This document shows positions 56,655-64,000 of a stretch of DNA of 64,000 nt, in pieces (positions within the stretch are counted from its first letter, which is position 1; each line of letters starts with the position of its first letter). The DNA comes from Melioribacteraceae bacterium (lineage in GTDB: Bacteria > Bacteroidota > Ignavibacteria > Ignavibacteriales > Melioribacteraceae). The notes below the pieces were generated by a model. It ran no database searches and was not told the DNA's origin. It saw only the letters and a program-made list of their open reading frames with translations. The translations under genes were made by a program, and so were the position numbers. The stretch spans positions 1-64,000 of the forward strand of contig JAIOZI010000001.1 in the NCBI GenBank assembly GCA_021740785.1, in the 5' to 3' direction.

Positions 56655-56787
56655 TTCATATACCTCGTGTTCCTTTCTAAGGATTCTAATATCGACAGTA
56701 AACAAATTAAATATTAAGTCCCCGTAGACTTATCAAAAATCAATCTTACAAAAGGAAATATTTCTCACAATTTTTAGGAATTAAGTT

Positions 56788-58041
56788 ATGCCCATGGACA
56801 TTTCAGAATTACAATCAAAGAAAATAGTTGATTTGTACAGTATTGCAAAAGAACTTGATCTTAACGGATTTAGTGATCTTCGCAAACAAGATCTAATATT
56901 CAAAATCCTCGAAGCTCAGACGAAAAAAGACGGGTTGACCTTTTCGAAGGGAGTTTTGGAAGTACTTGCAGACGGATATGGATTTTTAAGATCTGCCGAT
57001 TATAATTATCTTCCTTCACCGGATGATATATATGTATCGCCTTCTCAAATAAAACGGTTCAGTTTAAGAACCGGAGATTTTGTAAGCGGACAAGTTAGAC
57101 CGCCGAAGGAAGGTGAAAGATTTTTTGCGCTATTAAGAGTTGAAGCTGTAAACGGTAAAAATCCCGAATCAATTAGAGGTCGAACTCTATTTGATAATCT
57201 TACCCCGCTGCACCCGACGAAACGATTCAAATTAGAAACCGCACCCGGTGAATATTCCATGCGCGTAATGGATTTGTTATCACCGATTGGTAAGGGACAA
57301 AGAGGATTAATCGTATCTCCGCCTAAGAGTGGTAAAACGATACTACTGCAGAAACTCGCAAATTCAATTATCCGGAACCATCCAGAAACAAAATTAATTA
57401 TGCTTCTAATTGATGAGCGACCGGAAGAAGTTACTGATATGCAGCGCTCTGTTCAGGCTGAGGTTATTTCATCTACTTTCGATGAACCCGCTGAAAGACA
57501 TGTTCAAGTTGCAAACATGGTTAGTGAAAAAGCAAAACGAATGGTTGAAGCCGGTGATGATGTTGTAATATTACTTGATAGTATCACACGATTGGCTAGA
57601 GCTCATAATACGGTTATCCCGCATAGCGGTCGTATTCTCTCGGGCGGTGTTGATTCAAATGCACTGCATAAACCAAAGAGATTTTTTGGTTCTGCACGAA
57701 ATACGGAAGACGGCGGAAGTTTAACAATTATTGCTACTGCGCTAATTGAAACCGGCAGCAGGATGGATGAAGTAATCTTTGAAGAGTTCAAAGGTACGGG
57801 CAACATGGAATTAGTTCTTGATAGAGATCTTGCCGATAGAAGAATTTTCCCTGCAATCGATGTTAATAAATCCGGAACGAGAAAAGAAGAATTACTTATG
57901 AAAGATGAAGAGTTGAGCTTAGTCTGGATTCTTAGAAAAATCTTAAGTGATTTTGATTCCGTTGAAGCGATGGATTTCTTGATTGATAAAATGAGAGGGA
58001 CAAAGAATAATAAAGAATTTCTCAATAGTATGAATAGCTGA
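56788..58041 (+). CDS. rho: Transcription termination factor Rho
   Basis: A hexameric RNA helicase that ends transcription. The 417 residues contain an N-terminal helical part, the cold-shock-like RNA-binding domain ([20 protein letters not shown]), Walker A ([13 protein letters not shown]), [17 protein letters not shown], Walker B-like [16 protein letters not shown] and the C-terminal SGTRKEELL. The Q-loop region [20 protein letters not shown] is intact. Length is standard, without a large insert. Confidence 0.97.
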   Translation: MPMDISELQSKKIVDLYSIAKELDLNGFSDLRKQDLIFKILEAQTKKDGLTFSKGVLEVLADGYGFLRSADYNYLPSPDDIYVSPSQIKRFSLRTGDFVSGQVRPPKEGERFFALLRVEAVNGKNPESIRGRTLFDNLTPLHPTKRFKLETAPGEYSMRVMDLLSPIGKGQRGLIVSPPKSGKTILLQKLANSIIRNHPETKLIMLLIDERPEEVTDMQRSVQAEVISSTFDEPAERHVQVANMVSEKAKRMVEAGDDVVILLDSITRLARAHNTVIPHSGRILSGGVDSNALHKPKRFFGSARNTEDGGSLTIIATALIETGSRMDEVIFEEFKGTGNMELVLDRDLADRRIFPAIDVNKSGTRKEELLMKDEELSLVWILRKILSDFDSVEAMDFLIDKMRGTKNNKEFLNSMNS

Positions 58042-58134
58042 TTCGGTTAATTATATTCTATAATGAAACGTCTCGGCTTGTTGATTGTATAACCATCAGC
58101 TTTTGAGAAATGAAGATATTGTAAAGGATTAAAT

Positions 58135-59379
58135 GTGAAACATGCTATTTTTCTTTTTCTTATTCTGCCCGGTATCATTTTTGGTCAAAGACTTTCCAAA
58201 CCAATCTATATCGAACTTAATGATTTAGTTTCTGAGAACGAAACCGAACTTGCAATTTCATTTAAGATTCCATTTTCCAATATGGTCTTTGTTAAAGATG
58301 TGGATTCATACAGTTCTCAGATTGAATTGAATATTGAAGTGTGGCAGGAAGATGTTGTTATTCATCGACAATCGACAAACGAAACTGTTATTACAAGAGA
58401 TTATAACTTAACTACCTCTTTGGAGTATTTTGTTGAGGGATTATTAAAAATCCCACTTCAACCGGGAAGTTATTCGATAATTCCGACTGTTAATCTAAGC
58501 AACACGGATAAAGAAGTTAGATTGGCTCCAATCAAACATACTGTACCGGAAATATCTAAAGAAACAATTCTTAAGCCGATTGTTGTGTATGATAAATTGG
58601 CGTTGTGTAATGATGAAGAAGTGTTCAATCTATCAAATTTCGGCGGCAGTATTCCTTTCAGCAAGTTTCCGTTTGATCTATTAATTCCCGTAACCGATAC
58701 ATCAATTACAAATTTGAAAATTGATTTTATTCAAGATGATTCGCTGTTATTCTCAATAAAATCTGATGAGTATTTTACTGAGTCATTAACCATTACCGAA
58801 TGTGAAAATCAAATAATTCTCCGACACGATAACAGCGCACAAACCAACAATTACTTTTTGTTAAGAAGTATTAATTATAGTTTATCCGAAGGTGAAATTA
58901 GTGTAAAAATTTCAAATGATTCAAGCACAATGACTTCCGAATTTAATGTTGAATGGATTGATAAACCTAATGTTTTGAATAATTCGGAAATGGCGATTGA
59001 ACTTCTTGAAGTAATTGAAGGTCGAGATTTTGTTTTTGATATGTTGAATAATGATTCGGATTACTATTATGAGAACCTGATTGAGTACTGGAAACAGAAA
59101 GACCCGGTGAAAGAAACTAAATTCAATGAATTGATGAATGAATTTTATACCAGAGCCGATTATGCAGTGAGAACCTTTTCGAGTTTAGGCAGAAAGAAGA
59201 ATAGAATTGTTAATGATAGAGTTAAGATTTATGTTAAATTTGGTGAGCCGGATGAGATGAAGCGTACTTCTACAATAAACAATCAGGTTGCTGAGATTTG
59301 GATTTATCCGAAAATAAAAAAAGAATTTTTGTTTGTTGATGAAAACGGCACAGGTGAATTTAATTTAAAAAGCGAATAG
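58135..59379 (+). CDS. GWxTD-domain-family exported protein (divergent)
   Basis: 414 residues from GTG 58135 with a signal peptide (AIFLFLILPGIIFGQ). The C-terminal region has the layout of GWxTD proteins of Bacteroidota and Ignavibacteria: KFNELMNEFYTRADYAVRTF, then IVNDRVKIYVKFGEPDEMKR. The GWxTD sequence itself is not conserved. The middle is beta-rich and unassigned. Function unknown; probably periplasmic or surface. Confidence 0.7.
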   Translation: MKHAIFLFLILPGIIFGQRLSKPIYIELNDLVSENETELAISFKIPFSNMVFVKDVDSYSSQIELNIEVWQEDVVIHRQSTNETVITRDYNLTTSLEYFVEGLLKIPLQPGSYSIIPTVNLSNTDKEVRLAPIKHTVPEISKETILKPIVVYDKLALCNDEEVFNLSNFGGSIPFSKFPFDLLIPVTDTSITNLKIDFIQDDSLLFSIKSDEYFTESLTITECENQIILRHDNSAQTNNYFLLRSINYSLSEGEISVKISNDSSTMTSEFNVEWIDKPNVLNNSEMAIELLEVIEGRDFVFDMLNNDSDYYYENLIEYWKQKDPVKETKFNELMNEFYTRADYAVRTFSSLGRKKNRIVNDRVKIYVKFGEPDEMKRTSTINNQVAEIWIYPKIKKEFLFVDENGTGEFNLKSE

Positions 59380-59385
59380 ATAGTG

Positions 59386-60372
59386 ATGAGTACTTTCGTT
59401 GTAACATGCGGAGATATAAACGGAGTAGGACCTGAAATATATTTAAAATCCATTCATGAATTATCTCAAAAAACGAACCATAATTTTATTCTAATTAGCC
59501 CCGAAAATGTTATTCAAAAAGCAATTGTTGCAACCGGAATAGATGTTCATTTTAATACCGTTAATTCAATGAGCGAAATTAATAGTGTTCAGAAAAATGT
59601 TACACTATTTAATTTGGGTAAAGTCACAATTAATCCGGGCACTGCAACAAAAGAATCCGGATTAACAGCATTCGAAGCAATTAAAACCGGGTATGAAATT
59701 GTATCGTCCGGAAAAGGAGATGCATTAATTACAGCTCCGATATCCAAAAGCGCATTCGAATTGGCTGAAGTAAATTATCCGGGTCATACCGAAATGCTCG
59801 CTGAATTTGAAAACACTGATGATTATTTAATGACATTTCATTCCGAAAAATTATTATGCGGGTTAGCAACTATTCATGAACCGATAAAAAACGTTCCATC
59901 ATTAATAAATCAAGAATTACTATTGCGGGCAATAACAACCGCGAGGAAGATGCTTGAGAATGATCTGGGATATGTTGATTGGTCAATAGGTGTGTTGGGA
60001 TTAAATCCGCACGCCGGAGAAAACGGAAGAATCGGTTCGGAGGAAATTGATTTCATTAAACCTGCGGTCGATAGTTTCGAGGACGAAAGAATTAAAGGTC
60101 CATTTGTACCCGATGCATATTTTGGAAATAAACTTCATGAAAAATTTAAATTCACATTGGGAATGTATCACGATCAAGTTCTTATTCCTTTCAAACTAAT
60201 GAATTTTGATAGCGGGGTAAATTACACTGCTGGATTAAAAATAATCCGCACCTCACCAGATCATGGAACGGCATTCGATATTGCTTACCGGAATCTTGCA
60301 AATCATCGATCGATTACAAACGCCGTATTGCTGGCTGAGAGAATTATTTCGAACAGGAAGGTTCAAAAATAA
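59386..60372 (+). CDS. pdxA: 4-hydroxythreonine-4-phosphate dehydrogenase
   Basis: An NAD-dependent step of pyridoxal phosphate synthesis. Motifs are CGDINGVGPEIYLKS, NYPGHTEMLAEF (metal His), GLNPHAGENGRIGSEE, GMYHDQVLIPFKLMNF and RTSPDHGTAFDIAYR. About 328 residues is standard. ATG 59386 is chosen; GTG 59383 is one codon earlier. Confidence 0.95.
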   Translation: MSTFVVTCGDINGVGPEIYLKSIHELSQKTNHNFILISPENVIQKAIVATGIDVHFNTVNSMSEINSVQKNVTLFNLGKVTINPGTATKESGLTAFEAIKTGYEIVSSGKGDALITAPISKSAFELAEVNYPGHTEMLAEFENTDDYLMTFHSEKLLCGLATIHEPIKNVPSLINQELLLRAITTARKMLENDLGYVDWSIGVLGLNPHAGENGRIGSEEIDFIKPAVDSFEDERIKGPFVPDAYFGNKLHEKFKFTLGMYHDQVLIPFKLMNFDSGVNYTAGLKIIRTSPDHGTAFDIAYRNLANHRSITNAVLLAERIISNRKVQK

Positions 60373-61101
60373 ATGAATCGTGATCCTTATAAATACGTAT
60401 CACAGATTTATCAGCATTTAATGCGTTCGATAAACTATGCGGACTGGGCGCGTTACCTTTACACAATCTTTTCCAATTATAATATTAAAGATGATACCGC
60501 GTTGGAACTAAGTTCCGGTAACTGCATGCTTGCAAATCAAATGAATAAATTTTTTGGTAAAATTTTCGTGAGTGATTTATCAATTAAAATGCTTAAGCAG
60601 AAATCTTGTGACGGAATTGATAAAATTTGCTGCGATATGAATTACCTTCCTTTCAAAAGGAAATTTTCGTTTATATACTCAACATTCGACAGTATAAATT
60701 ATTTAGATGATTTGGAAAAGTTATTCCAATTCTTTAAATCGATGAAATCCGTTATTGATAAAAAAGGAGTATTTGTATTCGATGTAAGTCTGGAAAATAA
60801 TTCGCTGAAACATGTTCGTGAATTAAACCGCAAAGGTATAGCAAATGGAATCAAGTATTCACAGCACAGTGATTACGATAAGAAAAATAAAATTCATACA
60901 AATTTGTTCAAAATAAAACTGAGTGATAATTCAATTATAGAAGAAACGCATACACAAAAGATTTTTGAGTTTTATGATTATTTTGAAGCTATAGAAGATG
61001 CAGGTTTGTTTGTATCAGAATGTTATAATGCTTTTTCGTTTGAAGATGCAGATCCTCAATCGGAAAGAGCTCAATTTATTGTTAAACACGGAACAGGCTA
61101 A
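60373..61101 (+). CDS. Class I SAM-dependent methyltransferase
   Basis: 242 residues with a Rossmann methyltransferase core: ALELSSGNCMLANQMNKFFG as motif I (more degenerate than the usual GxGxG), then FSFIYSTFDSINYLDDLEKL and KKGVFVFDVSLENNSL. Substrate unknown. It starts directly after pdxA and overlaps the ATPase gene by one base (TAATG), so all three are likely co-transcribed. Confidence 0.8.
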   Translation: MNRDPYKYVSQIYQHLMRSINYADWARYLYTIFSNYNIKDDTALELSSGNCMLANQMNKFFGKIFVSDLSIKMLKQKSCDGIDKICCDMNYLPFKRKFSFIYSTFDSINYLDDLEKLFQFFKSMKSVIDKKGVFVFDVSLENNSLKHVRELNRKGIANGIKYSQHSDYDKKNKIHTNLFKIKLSDNSIIEETHTQKIFEFYDYFEAIEDAGLFVSECYNAFSFEDADPQSERAQFIVKHGTG

Positions 61102-61766
61102 TGTTATTATTTGACGGAGTTGTATATAATTATTCTAATCAACCGGTATTTTCGGATTTGAATTTTGAATTAAATGAAGGTGAATTTTCATTCCTAATCG
61201 GTAAAAGCGGCGCTGGGAAAACTACGTTGATGCAATTGATCTATATGAATTTATTTCCGCAAGAGGGAAATGTAAAGGTGGGAGAATTTAATTCAAAGAC
61301 TATCAAAGAAAAGGAAATTCCCTTATTAAGAAGGAAACTCGGGATCATTTTTCAGGATTTCAAATTATTATCGGATAGAAACGTTTATGAAAATTTGGCT
61401 TTTGTATTAAGGGTAACCGGTACTCCGAAAAAATTAATAAAACGAAAAGTGTTTCATGCCTTATCGGATGTTGGTTTATCCAACAAGCAAAATAATATGC
61501 CGGATGAGCTTTCAGGCGGCGAGAAACAAAGGGTAGCAATTGCACGTGCAATAATAAACGATCCGATGCTGATTTTAGCCGATGAACCAACCGGCAATCT
61601 TGACCCTGAAACTTCTTCCGAGATATTGGATATATTGATAAAAATTAATCAGAGAGGTACAACACTTTTACTTGCAACTCACAACTATGATCTGGTAAAA
61701 AAAATCGATGCAAAAATAATTAAAATTGCTGACGGTAAAGCCGTTAAAGTGAAACTGAAACGTTAA
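61101..61766 (+). CDS. ABC transporter ATPase, FtsE/LolD type
   Basis: 221 residues with Walker [14 protein letters not shown]-loop IIFQDFKLL, signature [15 protein letters not shown], Walker [13 protein letters not shown] and the switch His in LATHNYDL. The [16 protein letters not shown] pattern fits FtsE (division) best, LolD-like export second. No membrane partner such as FtsX is adjacent because the next gene is convergent. Confidence 0.88.
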   Translation: MLLFDGVVYNYSNQPVFSDLNFELNEGEFSFLIGKSGAGKTTLMQLIYMNLFPQEGNVKVGEFNSKTIKEKEIPLLRRKLGIIFQDFKLLSDRNVYENLAFVLRVTGTPKKLIKRKVFHALSDVGLSNKQNNMPDELSGGEKQRVAIARAIINDPMLILADEPTGNLDPETSSEILDILIKINQRGTTLLLATHNYDLVKKIDAKIIKIADGKAVKVKLKR

Positions 61767-62419
61767 TCATTTCTGCAGTCGGATAGTTTTGTCAAAACTT
61801 CTTCAGCTACATTTTCAATTGACTGTGCACCATCAACTTCAAGTAAATTAGCTTTATCTTGGTAATAATCAAACATAGTTTCAGTTGTTTCGTGATAAAC
61901 AACCAATCTCTTTTTTATTACTTCTTCGGTATCATCTTTTCTTTTAACGAAGCTGTCAACCGCACCGCAATGGGGACATTTATTTTTATCATCCAATTCT
62001 TTCAGGTTAATAATATTATTACAAACATTGCATGTTCTGCGGGAAGTCAATCTATCAATGATGATTGAGTCGTCAGCCTCTAACTTAACCAAGCATGGTT
62101 TCTCACGATCTAAATTCATAAGAATTCCGTCCAATATTTTTGCTTGATCGGTAGTCCTCGGGAAACCGTCGAGAATGAATCCGTTTTTACATCGTTCACT
62201 CTCAAGAACTTCTTTAACAATTTCACCCATTATTTGATCAGGCACAAGTTCGCCTCTTTCAACAATCTCTTTTGCTTTATTTCCAATCTCAGTTTCGTTT
62301 TTAATTGCTTCTCTTAATATATCTCCAGTCGAGATATGAGGAATGTCTAATTTCGACGCCAATATTTTTGCCTGTGTACCTTTTCCAACGCCGGGGGAAC
62401 CGAATATTATGATCTGCAT
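61763..62419 (-). CDS. adk: Adenylate kinase
   Basis: Interconverts ATP, AMP and ADP. The 218 residues are the long form: P-loop FGSPGVGKGTQA, AMP-binding STGDILREA and GFPRTTDQA, and a zinc-type LID with CNVC and CPHC (RTCNVCNNIINL, CPHCG) plus the following Asp. It overlaps the 3' end of the convergent ATPase gene by four bases. Confidence 0.96.
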   Translation of the reverse strand: MQIIIFGSPGVGKGTQAKILASKLDIPHISTGDILREAIKNETEIGNKAKEIVERGELVPDQIMGEIVKEVLESERCKNGFILDGFPRTTDQAKILDGILMNLDREKPCLVKLEADDSIIIDRLTSRRTCNVCNNIINLKELDDKNKCPHCGAVDSFVKRKDDTEEVIKKRLVVYHETTETMFDYYQDKANLLEVDGAQSIENVAEEVLTKLSDCRND

Positions 62420-62487
62420 TAATCACCTTTTGATGAGTACAATTTGATAAACAAATTTAATTATTCCTTATTAGAATTTCTAATTTA

Positions 62488-62964
62488 TTAATCAGAACCG
62501 GTAATATTTCTCTTTTTTTCGAAGAAACTTTTCAGAAGGTGCTTGCTTTCCTCAGAATATATTCCTGAATAAATGTTGATCTTAATATTGTACGGGTTAT
62601 TCTCAATAAGATTTAATCTTGACCCGCATGCGCCGAACTTCGGCTCAAAGGCTCCGAAATAAATATCTTTTATTCTACTGGTCATTATTGCTCCCGCACA
62701 CATTATGCATGGTTCAACTGTTACATATAATTTGCATTCATCTAGGAATTTACTTTGCAGGTGATTAGATGCGGCAGTGAGAGCGATCATTTCTGCATGA
62801 GCGGTGCTGTCGTTAAGTGATTCAGTTTGATTATAACCGCGACCGATTATTCTATCATTATGAACAATTACAGCGCCGATCGGAACTTCGTCTTCATCCA
62901 AAGCTTTTTCAGCTTCAGATAAAGCCGCATACATAAATTGATAATCTTTTTCGGAGAAAAGCAT
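62488..62964 (-). CDS. tadA: tRNA-specific adenosine deaminase TadA
   Basis: Deaminates A34 to inosine in the anticodon of tRNA-Arg(ACG). From ATG 62964 it has 158 residues, with the zinc motif HAEMIAL (catalytic Glu) and EPCIMCAGAI. The frame stays open upstream but runs through tRNA-Arg, so the longer start is not real. It lies 25 bases after the 3' end of tRNA-Arg(UCG), and one tRNA gene further is its expected substrate, tRNA-Arg(ACG), on the same strand. Confidence 0.95.
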   Translation of the reverse strand: MLFSEKDYQFMYAALSEAEKALDEDEVPIGAVIVHNDRIIGRGYNQTESLNDSTAHAEMIALTAASNHLQSKFLDECKLYVTVEPCIMCAGAIMTSRIKDIYFGAFEPKFGACGSRLNLIENNPYNIKINIYSGIYSEESKHLLKSFFEKKRNITGSD

Positions 62965-62989
62965 AGGTAGATAAGTAAAAATGAGTTTG

Positions 62990-63063
62990 TACACCCGGGA
63001 GGATTCGAACCCCCAACCCTCTGATCCGAAGTCAGATGCTCTGTCCAATTGAGCTACGGGTGC
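62990..63063 (-). tRNA. tRNA-Arg (anticodon UCG)
   Basis: On the reverse strand the acceptor pairs 63057-63063 with 62991-62997 and the discriminator A is at 62990. The anticodon loop CTTCGGA gives UCG at 63027-63029. D and T arms are regular and CCA is not encoded. Confidence 0.94.
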
Positions 63064-63087
63064 ATTTAATAATCAGTCAATAATATT

Positions 63088-63257
63088 CAGCTTACAATAC
63101 ATAGCGTAATCCCGGCGTAGTTGTTTTTACGAAGCCGGATAGCACTCAGCTTGTAATACATAGCGTAATCCCGGCGTAGTTGTTTTTACGAAGCCGGATA
63201 GCACTCAGTTTACAATACATAGCGTAATCCCGGCGTAGTTGCTTTTACGAAGCCGGA
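63088..63257. repeat. Three tandem 59-bp repeats
   Basis: Units start at 63088, 63147 and 63206. Units 1 and 2 differ at two positions. Unit 3 is cut after 52 bases and has two changes. Each unit holds an inverted repeat, CCGGC/GCCGG, around a T-rich loop. The units touch directly, so this is not a CRISPR array. It lies between the two tRNA-Arg genes. Confidence 0.9.
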
Positions 63258-63258
63258 A

Positions 63259-63274
63259 TGAGCTACGGGTGCAT
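63259..63274 (-). repeat. tRNA-Arg 5'-end fragment
   Basis: These 16 bases are identical to 63050-63065 and 63478-63493, the 5' ends of the two tRNA-Arg genes. No cloverleaf follows, so this is a relic of a lost tRNA copy or an integration scar directly after the third tandem unit. Confidence 0.7.
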
Positions 63275-63417
63275 GGAAATAATAAGAAATAAGAGTTAAG
63301 AAGTAAGATATAAGTAAAAACAGGAGTTTAATAAATACAATCAAGAGAGGCAAATCATTTCAATCAAACTTTCGCCTTCATTCTCATCTCTTCTGTCTTA
63401 TGTCTTAAAAGAACAAG

Positions 63418-63491
<74 letters not shown>

Positions 63492-63742
63492 ATGCATTTC
63501 AGTTTTATGCAGCAATTATGATCAATAAAGTACTGATTATTATTGATAATTTTCTGATTGCCGCTTCGCAAAACTGATTGGATTTTCAATAAATTTATGA
63601 ACAAAATTGGATACCAAAAATAGTACTTATAGCAAAATTAAACAAGCTTTATAATTTGACTTCCTACCATTTTGTATATAGTTGAAATGTTATTATATTT
63701 AAGGCAATACACAAACTTATTATTGGGATTTTAATCTCTTAT
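63492..63742. other. Intergenic region before the restriction gene
   Basis: No coding region is apparent. An 8-bp inverted repeat (63521-63528 with 63540-63547) is the only clear structure. A TTGACT-like box lies around 63657-63662, but no well-spaced -10 box was confirmed. Confidence 0.35.
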
Positions 63743-64000
63743 ATGAAGACTCTTTCCGAACGCGATATTTGCACACAATTCATTACACCATCCATCCAAA
63801 AAGCAGGTTGGGATTTCCAATCACAGGTTCGTGAAGAAGTTACTTTTACAGCCGGAAGAATAATTGTTAGAGGAAAACTATACAAAAGAGGTAAATGTAA
63901 ACGAGCAGACTACATTCTTTATTACAAACCAAATTTACCTATTGCAATAGTAGAGGCAAAAGATAATAAGCATTCAATCGGTGATGGAATGCAGCAAGCC
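63743..64000 (+). CDS. hsdR: Type I restriction endonuclease subunit R, N-terminal part (cut by window edge)
   Basis: The 86 visible codons from ATG 63743 match the HsdR N-terminal nuclease domain: RDICTQFITPSIQKAGWDF, FTAGRIIVRGKLYKRGKCKR, ADYILYYKPNLPIAIVEAKD with the PD-(D/E)xK residues Asp and Glu-x-Lys, and SIGDGMQQA. The full protein, with its helicase motor, would be far longer. HsdM and HsdS should lie beyond the window. The gene sits right beside a tRNA-Arg gene, a common entry point for accessory DNA. Confidence 0.9.
   Translation, partial: MKTLSERDICTQFITPSIQKAGWDFQSQVREEVTFTAGRIIVRGKLYKRGKCKRADYILYYKPNLPIAIVEAKDNKHSIGDGMQQA

Noticed and set aside
62965-63048. Longer start for tadA
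   Set aside because: The extension is the reverse complement of the tRNA-Arg gene; ATG 62964 gives a full-length TadA.
63088-63257. CRISPR-like repeat array
   Set aside because: The 59-bp units are directly contiguous without spacers, only three copies, and no cas genes lie nearby.
63259-63274. Third tRNA-Arg gene
   Set aside because: Only the first 16 bases are present; no anticodon or T arm follows on the reverse strand.

Overview
The window reads as a chromosomal segment of a low-GC, Gram-negative bacterium of the Bacteroidota/Chlorobi lineage, most likely an ignavibacterium-like organism. This is inferred from gene content, not from a marker-gene search. The signs are an alternative complex III (Act) cluster joined to an A2-type heme-copper oxidase, outer-membrane barrel and lipoprotein genes behind glgA as in Bacteroidota, a GWxTD-family protein, many TTG and GTG starts, and TAnnTTTG-like promoter boxes. 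Nearly all genes lie on the + strand in tight, often overlapping runs. Exceptions are hutI, a YbjQ-family gene, adk, tadA and two tRNA-Arg genes.

Layout. Positions 1-870 hold tRNA-Leu(UAA), tRNA-Val(GAC), a duplicated tRNA-Leu 3' end and a terminator. Positions 874-7412 are the translation cluster thrS-infC-rpmI-rplT-pheS-pheT; infC appears to start at an ATC codon. Positions 7414-9863 carry a ZapB-like coiled-coil gene, zapA, a structured RNA candidate (6S-like by location) and rny. A palindrome-rich 210-bp element separates rny from coaE. Then come proline dehydrogenase, tsaD, mltG, an Ig-like lipoprotein, hutI (reverse), and glgA-gmhB with a lipoprotein, a barrel protein and a TPR protein, followed by glyA, tatC and a polyprenyl synthase.

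Positions 26332-41176 form a respiratory super-cluster: ActA (pentaheme), a 58-residue Tat-signal protein, ActB, ActC, a fused ActD-ActE, ActF, a membrane-anchored monoheme cytochrome c, SCO, oxidase subunits I, III, IV and II, heme O synthase, and a polytopic membrane protein ending in a cytochrome c domain. Together these would carry electrons from menaquinol through ActABCDEF and monoheme cytochromes to oxygen, with copper insertion (SCO) and heme farnesylation (CtaB) encoded alongside.

Positions 41230-62964 are mostly housekeeping: prmC, dtd, a phosphomutase-like enzyme, comEC, murB, an MFS transporter, MBL and HD hydrolases, YbjQ, an unknown acidic protein, manC, an atypical RpiB-like protein, pyrK-pyrD, folC, rho, a GWxTD relative, pdxA, a methyltransferase, an FtsE/LolD-type ATPase, adk and tadA. 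The right edge holds two tRNA-Arg genes enclosing three 59-bp tandem repeats and a tRNA fragment. Next to them is the start of a type I restriction hsdR gene that runs out of the window, so an accessory (defence) region probably begins here.

I found no CRISPR array, transposase, rRNA operon or clearly unprecedented multigene system. The least explained items are the small Tat protein in the Act cluster, the ActD-ActE fusion, the zapA-rny RNA, the nested palindromes upstream of coaE, the RpiB-like protein with Asp at the catalytic Cys position, and the tRNA-Arg/tandem-repeat/hsdR junction.
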